Source of the DNA: Bacteroidota bacterium
GTDB taxonomy: Bacteria; Bacteroidota; Bacteroidia; Flavobacteriales_D; JABDKJ01
Assembly (NCBI GenBank): GCA_027621335.1
Contig: JAQCAN010000100.1
Coordinates: 1 to 8,296 of the forward strand
DNA: 8,296 nucleotides
Reading direction: 5' to 3'
The notes beneath the pieces are model-generated. The model was not told the origin of the DNA. It was given only the letters and a program-made list of their open reading frames with translations, and searched no databases. Of the stretch, positions 1 to 5,935 are shown piece after piece (positions within the stretch are counted from its first letter, which is position 1; each line of letters starts with the position of its first letter). A program made the translations under genes and the position numbers.

Positions 1-1
1 C

Positions 2-223
2 ACCTCTGAAATGAGGACCAAGACCAACAATGAAGAATTTGACTATGTCCTACTCTGTAACAAAGTATGTGGAGCAGCTCACTACAACATGAAGATGAAA
101 GTAGTGGTTGTCGAGCAGGCAGAGTATGATGTATGGCTGAGCCAACAAAACACCTTCGTACAGCCCGAATCACCCGAGGCGGAGGGAGTAGCAGAAGTGA
201 CATCGAATATATTAGGAGAGTAA
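2..223 (+). CDS. coxB: Cytochrome c oxidase subunit II, C-terminal part (5' end outside window)
   Basis: This is the C-terminal end of the subunit that accepts electrons from cytochrome c and passes them through the binuclear CuA centre to heme a in subunit I. About 73 codons are visible, open to the left edge in the same frame, so the gene starts upstream. The CuA site is clear: CNKVCGAAHYNM supplies the two Cys, the His and the Met ligands (C-x3-C-x3-H-x2-M), in the cupredoxin domain exposed on the outer face of the inner membrane. The family's usual E between the cysteines is K here; as I recall, Bacteroidota homologues also have C-N-K-[IV]-C. After the CuA loop comes a short acidic tail ending NILGE and TAA. 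The stop overlaps the coxA ATG (TAATG), so the two are one operon and probably translationally coupled. Identification is firm; the N-terminal membrane anchor cannot be seen. Confidence 0.96.
   Translation, partial: TSEMRTKTNNEEFDYVLLCNKVCGAAHYNMKMKVVVVEQAEYDVWLSQQNTFVQPESPEAEGVAEVTSNILGE
214..218 (+). promoter_or_regulatory. Ribosome binding site deciding the coxA start
   Basis: AGGAG lies inside the last codons of coxB, four bases before the ATG at 223. It supports that ATG over the upstream in-frame ATG at 133, which would add 30 residues with no family resemblance that overlap the coxB coding sequence. Confidence 0.7.
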
Positions 224-1984
224 TGGCCGCACACGCAGAACATCATCATCACGAAGAGAGCTTTGTAAGCAAGTACATCTTCAGTCAGGATCATAAGATG
301 ATCTCGAAGCAATTCTTGGTCTCTGCGATCATCATCGCAATTATAGCCTATATGCTATCTGTATTCTTCAGGATACAGCTTGCCTGGCCAGGAGAAGGCT
401 TCGAGTTCTTGAACTATTTCTTGGGTGAGCGTTGGGCTCCTGGAGGCGTGTTGGATACCAATGCCTATCTAGCTCTTGTGACTATACATGGTACACTCAT
501 GGTCTTCTTCGTTCTTACAGGCGGATTGAGTGGCACCTTCGCAAACCTCCTGATTCCACTACAGATAGGGGCACGTGATATGGCCTCAGGCTTCCTGAAC
601 ATGTTGTCATATTGGTTCTTCTTCTTGTCGTCCATCATCATGATATCTTCCCTATTCATTGAAGGTGGAGCAGCCAGTGGTGGATGGACCGTTTATCCTC
701 CTTTAAGCGCATTGCCTCAAGCCATGCCGGGCTCAGGAATGGGAATGACCATGTGGTTGATCAGTATGGTCTTCTTCATCGTATCCTCTCTTCTTGGAGG
801 GTTGAACTACATTGTGACCATCATCAACCTCCGTACCGATGGAATGAAGATGACCCGTATGCCCTTGACGATCTGGGCCATCCTGCTCACCGCAATCTTG
901 GGAGTTCTTAGTTTCCCTGTACTCTTCTCTGCTGCTCTCCTTTTGATGATGGACAGGATGATGGGAACTAGCTTCTACCTATCAGACATCCATATTGCCG
1001 GTGAAGCATTGGATTATGTAGGTGGTAGCCCAATTCTCTATGAGCACTTATTCTGGTTCTTAGGGCATCCAGAAGTCTATATCGTACTCCTTCCAGCACT
1101 TGGAATCACCTCTGAGGTCATCTCCACTAATGCTAGAAAACCCATCTTCGGATATAAGGCCATGATAGGATCCATCATCGCCATAGGATTCCTTTCATTC
1201 ATTGTATGGGGACATCACATGTATGTAACAGGAATGAACCCCTTCCTCGGTTCCGTCTTCGTGGCAACGACCCTGTTGATTGCGATTCCATCCGCAGTGA
1301 AGGTGTTCAACTATATCACTACGCTTTGGAAAGGGAACTTGGTTTTCACTCCAGCAATGCTGTTCTCCATAGGAATGGTGTCCACCTTTGTAACAGGTGG
1401 TGTGACTGGAATCATCCTAGCAGACTCGGCTTTGGACATACCTGTGCATGATACGTACTTCGTAGTGGCACACTTCCACGTAGTGATGGGAATGTCAGCC
1501 ATCTTCGGGATGTTCGCAGGGGTCTACCATTGGTTCCCAAAGATGTATGGACGTATGATGAATAAGAAGCTGGGTATGGCGCATTTCTGGACCACCTTCA
1601 TCTGTGCTTATGGGGTTTTCCTTCCTATGCACTTTGTAGGAATGGCCGGATTGCCTAGAAGGTATTATGACTACAGTAACTTCCCTATGTTCAATGGAGT
1701 GATGGATCTCAATGTACTTATCACTCGCCATCCTAGGTGGTGTGGCCCAACTGTTCTTCTTGTTCAATTTCTTCTACAGCCTCAGAAAAGGTCAAGAAGC
1801 TAGTCAGAACCCATGGAGGAGCAATACACTCGAGTGGACCACTCCTGTGAAGCATATTCATGGTAACTGGCCGGGAAAGATTCCTACTGTATACCGTTGG
1901 CCATATGATTACAGTAAGCCTGGAAAAGATGAGGATTTCGTTCCTCAGATTGTTCCTCTGGAAGTTGGTGAAGAGGAGCATTGA
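223..1984 (+). CDS. coxA: Cytochrome c oxidase subunit I, with a reading-frame break near codon 500
   Basis: This is the catalytic heme-copper oxidase subunit. It reduces O2 to water at heme a3/CuB, pumps protons and spans the inner membrane. All key residues are visible, numbered from the ATG at 223: heme a ligands H89 (TIHGT) and H419; heme a3 ligand H417 (VVAHFHV); CuB ligands H282 (GHPEVY), H331 and H332; cross-linked Y286; E284 and D119 (GARDM) of the proton route. The N-terminus is His-rich (HAEHHHHEE). The frame from 223 runs to a stop at 1801-1803, but from about 1717-1727 the family sequence continues in the +1 frame. There it encodes the last helix (LAILGGVAQLFFLFNFFYS) and the conserved tail (NTLEWTTPV, HIHGNWPGKIPTVYRWPYDY), ending at TGA 1982-1984. 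Restoring two bases, for example TC after the ATC at 1720-1722, gives an intact protein of 587 residues, normal for the family. As written, the product would lose the final helix and tail. It could be a sequencing or assembly error or a real mutation. Confidence 0.95.
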
Positions 1985-2007
1985 TGCTCCCCGCGCATAA
2001 GAATCTG

Positions 2008-2045
2008 AAAGGCCCGTTTCCAAGTGAATCGGGCCTTTTCTCTTA
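2008..2045 (+). terminator. Rho-independent terminator of the cox operon
   Basis: There is a nine-base-pair perfect stem, AAAGGCCCG (2008-2016) with CGGGCCTTT (2030-2038). Three further pairs (TTC/GAA) form inside it after a T-T mismatch. It is followed by a T-rich stretch (TTTTCTCTT). It begins 23 nt after the coxA stop, so subunit I is the last gene of this transcript and any subunit III gene must lie elsewhere. Confidence 0.85.
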
Positions 2046-2358
2046 GCAAGAGAAGGAAGTCCCCCATGTCGTGGATGCTCACTGGCACAAGTATCATTCA
2101 CGAAAGGAAATCGATGCAAAGGGTTATGAAAGGAGATTACTGAAGTTGATACGATCCGTATGAGCGAAGGAAAAACCTTAATAAAGTATCCTTGCTGAAT
2201 AGCACTCTGATATAAGATTGACGAATTAACAATTCACCCTTACCCCTTGCTCAAAACTGAGCATGCAATGGGATTGACATCAAAAAAGATTGAAGGGTTG
2301 AAGAGAAGAAAACTAAGCGCCAGGAATTCCCTAAAATCAATGAGAACCTGATCCGGAC
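2046..2358. other. Intergenic stretch without a recognisable gene
   Basis: About 310 bases lie between the cox terminator and the 3' end of the minus-strand lipoprotein gene. I see no convincing gene or RNA. A small hairpin (TGCTCA 2248-2253, loop AAAC, TGAGCA 2258-2263) has no T-run on either strand, so it is not a standard terminator. A short open stretch at 2047-2163 has no supported start codon. Confidence 0.5.
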
Positions 2359-2871
2359 TTATATCGAGCTTACCCTCTTTAGCGCATCAAAGATGTTGGG
2401 AATACTGAAACGCTCTGCTGTGACTTTGTTCCTATCCCTTTGGTTGCGGCTGGAAGAACTGTCATCATGAATGAAAGAAGTCTTTGCTTCCTTACTCAAC
2501 CATACTTGATCCACATGATAGGTGCTGCTTCCTTGTAGCGCATGAATGGCATGTACCATATCCTCAGCATGGACTTTCAGTGGGTCGAATGATACGGTGA
2601 GGGTATCTACGGTAACATCTCCATAAAAGGAGAGTTGAATGTCTTCCACTCCGGACAAAGCGGCTACAGCTGACTTCACACGAGAACCACACATCTGCTC
2701 ACAACTCATTCCAGAAATCAAGAGACGGGCTGTGGGTTCACCAAAACTCTCTTCCATATAGGTATAGGTGGTCTCTGGAGCCACTGATGGTCCTGTTTGG
2801 GATGTTTGGTTGCTACACCCAGAAAAGGTCAGGGCAATCAGGAACAATCCGCTGGTCAGTCTTGTCTTCAT
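2359..2871 (-). CDS. Putative lipoprotein with a heavy-metal-associated (HMA-like) domain
   Basis: The protein has 170 residues. It starts with a lipoprotein signal: MKTR, a hydrophobic stretch, then FSGC with the lipidated Cys at residue 19, so it is probably anchored in an envelope membrane facing the periplasm. Residues about 48-112 resemble an HMA ferredoxin-like fold (beta-alpha-beta-beta-alpha-beta): ARLLISGMSCEQMCGSRV, a helix, then GVEDIQLSFYGDVTV and SFDPLKV. The metal loop has C57 and C61 spaced CxxxC instead of the classic CxxC of CopZ and MerP. The remaining 55 residues are polar, Ser- and Arg-rich, with an amphipathic-looking end, and I do not recognise them. A role in binding or moving a soft metal such as Cu outside the cytoplasm is inference. 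Proximity to cytochrome oxidase genes is suggestive only, because the gene is on the opposite strand. It is divergent from the EamA gene with 73 nt between the starts; I see no clear promoter there and no downstream terminator hairpin. Confidence 0.8.
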   Translation of the reverse strand: MKTRLTSGLFLIALTFSGCSNQTSQTGPSVAPETTYTYMEESFGEPTARLLISGMSCEQMCGSRVKSAVAALSGVEDIQLSFYGDVTVDTLTVSFDPLKVHAEDMVHAIHALQGSSTYHVDQVWLSKEAKTSFIHDDSSSSRNQRDRNKVTAERFSIPNIFDALKRVSSI

Positions 2872-2944
2872 GGCGAAGTATTTTGAATGAGACGCCTGTG
2901 ACCTCTATTAGGTTACATAGCTTCACAAAATTAATTGCAATCCC

Positions 2945-3862
2945 GTGACTCAGGCATCAACTTCTTCTAAGAACTCCCTCATTTCCATTTTGTTGCTTGC
3001 AGTGCTCTCCATTATATGGGGAAGCAGTTTCATCTTGATGAAAAAGGCTATGTTCGATGAGGTTGGTATGCCCATCTATTCCGCTGAGCAGGTCGCCAGC
3101 CTGAGGATCTTCATAGCCAGCCTTTGCCTTTTGCCTTTTGCTGTGCCACACCTCAAACTTCTACGGTCAAAATACGCCCCCTTCATGCTCATCTCAGGTC
3201 TCATAGGGACCACTATTCCCGCCTTTCTATTCACAGAGGCCCAGCAAGTCATTGATTCAGCTTTGGCCGGGATGTTGAATAGCTTGACCCCACTATTTAC
3301 CTTCATCTTAGGTGTGACCATATTCAGGGTTTCATTTGACAAAAGAGGGTTGCTCGGTGTTCTTATCGGTCTTGTCGGTGCAGCTGGTCTTGTCTTCTAT
3401 AATAACAACGGGCCACTGAGCTTGAGCAGCCATGCCCTTCTCATTGTATTGGCCACGAGCTTCTATGGCATCAGTATCAATACTGTGAAGACCTATCTAT
3501 CTGACATTCCCTCCTTGACCATTTCAGCCCTCTCCCTGGTCATGGTCAGCCCGATGACCGGCATATATGCTTGGGCCTCAGGAGCTTTTACTGTGATGAC
3601 CCATCATGAATCTGGGCTGCAAGGGCTCGCTTACATATCCACTCTAGCCTTGTTCTCGACTGCCGTGGGACTACTGCTCTTCAACCAGCTCATCAAGCGT
3701 GAAAGCGCTTTATTCAGTTCATCGGTCACCTATTTCATTCCCATCACAGCCATCCTTTGGGGGCTCATGGACGGGGAGTCACTCCAGGTGATGCAATTCC
3801 TATTCATCGGTCTCATTCTCCTAGGAGTTTGGATTGTCAATAGAATCCGCTATAGAGTCTGA
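2945..3862 (+). CDS. EamA/DMT-family transporter (drug/metabolite exporter type)
   Basis: This is a 305-residue inner-membrane protein with about ten hydrophobic helices, at roughly residues 10-33, 48-68, 76-95, 103-126, 134-152, 162-178, 190-210, 226-247, 258-274 and 279-298. That is the two-times-five-helix EamA duplication. Family signatures are IWGSSFILMKKAM in helix 1, SALAGMLNSLTPLFT in helix 4 of the first repeat, and LLLFNQLIKRESALFSSSVTYFIPI with LWGLMDGE in the second. Members export metabolites, amino acids or drugs; the substrate cannot be read from sequence. The start is GTG at 2945. It gives a short polar leader before helix 1, whereas the next in-frame ATG (3038) would remove most of that helix. 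No Shine-Dalgarno is visible. The length is normal (about 290-310). It ends 42 nt before gltX; read-through into gltX is possible, although gltX has a promoter-like box in the gap. Confidence 0.92.
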   Translation: MTQASTSSKNSLISILLLAVLSIIWGSSFILMKKAMFDEVGMPIYSAEQVASLRIFIASLCLLPFAVPHLKLLRSKYAPFMLISGLIGTTIPAFLFTEAQQVIDSALAGMLNSLTPLFTFILGVTIFRVSFDKRGLLGVLIGLVGAAGLVFYNNNGPLSLSSHALLIVLATSFYGISINTVKTYLSDIPSLTISALSLVMVSPMTGIYAWASGAFTVMTHHESGLQGLAYISTLALFSTAVGLLLFNQLIKRESALFSSSVTYFIPITAILWGLMDGESLQVMQFLFIGLILLGVWIVNRIRYRV

Positions 3863-3868
3863 TTCCCT

Positions 3869-3876
3869 TACCTTTG
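3869..3876 (+). promoter_or_regulatory. Possible -7 box of a Bacteroidota-type promoter for gltX
   Basis: TACCTTTG matches the TAnnTTTG consensus of the Bacteroidota primary sigma factor and ends 28 nt before the gltX ATG. No TTTG-like -33 element sits at the expected 19-21 nt spacing, so the call is tentative. Confidence 0.35.
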
Positions 3877-3904
3877 TCGGCCACAAAATTCATTCACTTT
3901 CGTT

Positions 3905-5431
3905 ATGTCTTTAACTCCTGTTCGCGTACGCTTTGCTCCCAGCCCGACTGGCCCTCTCCATATCGGTGGGGTAAGAACCGCTTTATATAACTACCTCTAT
4001 GCCAAGCATCACAATGGCCAGTTCCTTCTTAGAATTGAAGATACGGACCAAACCCGCTACGTTGAAGGTGCTGAAGACTATATCCTCCAAGCCCTGAAAT
4101 GGCTAGGGATCTCACCTGATGAAGGGGTGGGAGTCGGAGGACCCCATTCCCCTTACAGGCAGAGCGAGCGAAAGGAGATGTACCGCCAGTATGCCGACCT
4201 CCTGATAGAGCGGGACTGGGCCTACTATGCCTTCGATACACCAGAAGAACTGGATGAAGTCAGGGAAAGGGCAAAGCAGGCCAAAGTAGCTTCATGGCAG
4301 TACAACCACATCACTCGGAATTCAATGAAGAATTCCTTGACTCTGCCCATCGATACCGTCCAGAAGAAGATTGCTGATGGAGAGCCTTACGTGATCCGAT
4401 TCAAGATGCCGCGAGGGGAAGAGGTCCGTTTCGAGGATGAGATACGCGGTTGGATTACAGTGAGCACTGATCAGTTGGATGACAAAGTGCTCATGAAGCA
4501 TGACGGCATGCCGACCTATCACTTGGCGAACATAGTGGATGACCATCTCATGGAGATCACTCATGTGATCCGAGGTGAGGAGTGGCTACCTTCTGCTCCT
4601 TTGCACGTGATGCTATACCAGGCCTTTGAATGGACTGCTCCCAAATTCGCCCACCTTTCCCTTATCCTGAAACCAGATGGCAAGGGGAAGTTGAGCAAGC
4701 GTGATGGAGACGCTGGCGGATTCCCTGTATTCCCGATCGAATGGACGGACCCGTCCACGGGTGCCGTTTCCAGTGGTTACCGGGAGTCAGGTTATTACCC
4801 TGATGCCCTCATCAATATACTGGCCTTCCTCGGATGGAATCCTGGAACAACGCAAGAGATCTTCAGTAAGGAGGAAATGATAACCGCCTTCTCAATGGAG
4901 CGTGTTGGAAAATCAGGAGCGAAATTCGATCCGGACAAAGCACGTTGGTTCAATCAGCAATATTTGCGAATGCGCAGCGAAGCTGACTTGGCCGAAGAAC
5001 TCAGACCATTGATGAAAGATGCGGGTCTCGAGGCTGATGACCCCACGCTCTTGAAGGCTATCGCTCTTTTGAAGGAACGCGCAGTTTTCGCCAAGGATAT
5101 GCTAGAAGGCCGGTTCATGTTCGAAGCGCCTACCAGCTATGATGAAAAGTTACGCAGTAGCAAATGGAAACCTGATACAGCTGGCATCCTGAATTCACTT
5201 TGGACTCAAATGAGCTCTGTGGTACCCTTCCGATCCATCGAACTGGAAACAGCCTTTAAAGCTTTCTTGGAATCTGAGCGTTTGGGGATGGGAGTGGTCA
5301 TGCCCAATATGAGATTGGTCATTACTGGAACGGGCACCGGCCCTTCCCTCTTTGAGACTATGGAGATTTTGGGAAAGGAAGAATGTGCCCAGAGAATCGA
5401 GAATGGTATAAAAGCATTACATCATGCATAA
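3905..5431 (+). CDS. gltX: Glutamate--tRNA ligase
   Basis: This is a cytoplasmic class I aminoacyl-tRNA synthetase that joins glutamate to tRNA-Glu using ATP. The 508 residues match the usual length in Bacteroidota (about 500-510). The HIGH-type signature is at residues 13-22 (SPTGPLHIGG), followed by the GluRS/GlnRS-type LLRIEDTDQTR (41-51). The KMSKS-type loop is KLSKR at 262-266. Other family blocks are PYVIRFKMP, GMPTYHLANIVDDHLM, ITHVIRGEEWLPSAP, and YYPDALINILAFLGWNPG; the last begins the C-terminal anticodon-binding region. An insert after the KLSKR loop (FPVFPIEWTDPSTGAVSSGY) seems to be common in Bacteroidota enzymes. The KLSKR type and the full-length anticodon-binding part indicate a discriminating or ordinary GluRS, not the short Glu-Q-RS paralogue. 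No Shine-Dalgarno precedes the ATG. The end overlaps folB by 8 nt. Confidence 0.97.
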   Translation: MSLTPVRVRFAPSPTGPLHIGGVRTALYNYLYAKHHNGQFLLRIEDTDQTRYVEGAEDYILQALKWLGISPDEGVGVGGPHSPYRQSERKEMYRQYADLLIERDWAYYAFDTPEELDEVRERAKQAKVASWQYNHITRNSMKNSLTLPIDTVQKKIADGEPYVIRFKMPRGEEVRFEDEIRGWITVSTDQLDDKVLMKHDGMPTYHLANIVDDHLMEITHVIRGEEWLPSAPLHVMLYQAFEWTAPKFAHLSLILKPDGKGKLSKRDGDAGGFPVFPIEWTDPSTGAVSSGYRESGYYPDALINILAFLGWNPGTTQEIFSKEEMITAFSMERVGKSGAKFDPDKARWFNQQYLRMRSEADLAEELRPLMKDAGLEADDPTLLKAIALLKERAVFAKDMLEGRFMFEAPTSYDEKLRSSKWKPDTAGILNSLWTQMSSVVPFRSIELETAFKAFLESERLGMGVVMPNMRLVITGTGTGPSLFETMEILGKEECAQRIENGIKALHHA

Positions 5432-5771
5432 AATCAGTGTTGAAGGCATAAAGGCCTATGGTTATCACGGTTGTATGGAAGAGGAGGCCCTCATAGGTCA
5501 GCCGTATGTCATCGATGTGATCATGGATGTAGATTTCCAAGAGGCCGCTGAGGAAGATGACCTCCATAAGACCGTGGACTATGTCCTCATCAACCGTATA
5601 GCTGTGGAAGAAGTCTCCAAAAGATCTAAACTGATCGAAAGTGTCGCATGGAGAATTGCTAACAGGATCAAGGAAGATCTACGCGTATTAGCTGTAGAAG
5701 TGAGGGTCTGTAAGCCCGCTCCTCCAATAAATGGCAATGTAGATAGAGTTTGCACGACTGTAACCTTGTGA
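5424..5771 (+). CDS. folB: Dihydroneopterin aldolase
   Basis: This cytoplasmic enzyme of folate synthesis splits 7,8-dihydroneopterin into 6-hydroxymethyl-7,8-dihydropterin and glycolaldehyde. The 115 residues fit the family (about 115-125). Against the Staphylococcus aureus enzyme (E22, Y54, E74, K100), the active-site residues are present as E21 in YGYHGCMEEEALIGQ, Y53 in KTVDYVLI, E72 in LIESVAWRIA and K97 in CKPAPPINGNVDRV. The fold is the T-fold shared with GTP cyclohydrolase, normally a homo-octamer. The ATG at 5424 lies inside the gltX end in another frame (8-nt overlap) with no Shine-Dalgarno, so translation probably depends on ribosomes finishing gltX. I see no terminator between its stop and the tRNA-Cys promoter, so some transcripts may read into the tRNA and end at its terminator. 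Confidence 0.95.
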   Translation: MHKISVEGIKAYGYHGCMEEEALIGQPYVIDVIMDVDFQEAAEEDDLHKTVDYVLINRIAVEEVSKRSKLIESVAWRIANRIKEDLRVLAVEVRVCKPAPPINGNVDRVCTTVTL

Positions 5772-5777
5772 TTCACC

Positions 5778-5807
5778 TTGCGTAAGCCTTGTTAATTCCT
5801 ATTTTTG
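5778..5807 (+). promoter_or_regulatory. Bacteroidota housekeeping promoter of tRNA-Cys
   Basis: TTG (5778-5780), a 19-nt spacer and TATTTTTG (5800-5807) match the -33/-7 pattern described for Bacteroidota (TTTG, 19-21 nt, TAnnTTTG). The -7 box ends 17 nt before the first base of the mature tRNA, which leaves room for a short leader removed by RNase P. Confidence 0.75.
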
Positions 5808-5824
5808 CCAGCCCAAGAAACCAG

Positions 5825-5895
5825 GGTCGGTTGGCCGAGCGGTTAGGCAGTGGTCTGCAAAACCACGTACAGCAGTTCGAATCTGCTACCGACCT
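5825..5895 (+). tRNA. tRNA-Cys (anticodon GCA)
   Basis: A full cloverleaf is visible. The acceptor stem is GGTCGGT (5825-5831) with ACCGACC (5888-5894). The D arm is GCC (5834-5836) with GGC (5846-5848). The anticodon stem is GTGGT (5850-5854) with ACCAC (5862-5866) around loop CTGCAAA, with anticodon GCA at 5857-5859. The T arm is AGCAG/CTGCT around TTCGAAT (5871-5887). The discriminator base is T (U73), the hallmark identity base of tRNA-Cys. The 3' CCA is not encoded (CCG follows), so a CCA-adding enzyme must complete it. It has its own promoter and terminator, so it is a single-gene unit. Confidence 0.97.
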
Positions 5896-5902
5896 CCGAA
5901 GG

Positions 5903-5932
5903 AGCCTGATGCATTAGCATCAGGCTTTTTTT
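5903..5932 (+). terminator. Rho-independent terminator of tRNA-Cys
   Basis: A perfect ten-base-pair stem, AGCCTGATGC (5903-5912) and GCATCAGGCT (5917-5926), surrounds an ATTA loop and runs straight into seven T's (5926-5932). It starts 8 nt after the tRNA. The T-run is only on the + strand, so it serves the tRNA and not the convergent membrane-protein gene, whose stop codon is three bases beyond the T-run. Confidence 0.93.
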
Positions 5933-5935
5933 ATG

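Noticed and set aside
1711..1803. Programmed ribosomal frameshift in coxA
   Set aside because: I see no slippery run, in-frame stop at the shift or downstream pseudoknot-like signal, and coxA is not known to use one. A two-base deletion or sequence error is simpler.
1733..2119. 128-codon minus-strand open frame
   Set aside because: It lies antisense to the conserved coxA tail and crosses the terminator hairpin; it is a shadow frame.
2047..2163. Open stretch with a protein-like basic end (HWHKYHSRKEIDAKGYERR), possible gene remnant
   Set aside because: It has 38 codons with no start codon in frame, no ribosome site, and a stop right after the cox terminator. I recognise no family, so it may be chance.
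2248..2263. Hairpin TGCTCA-AAAC-TGAGCA as a terminator for the lipoprotein gene
   Set aside because: There are six pairs only, no T-run on the minus strand, and it lies about 100 nt beyond the stop codon.
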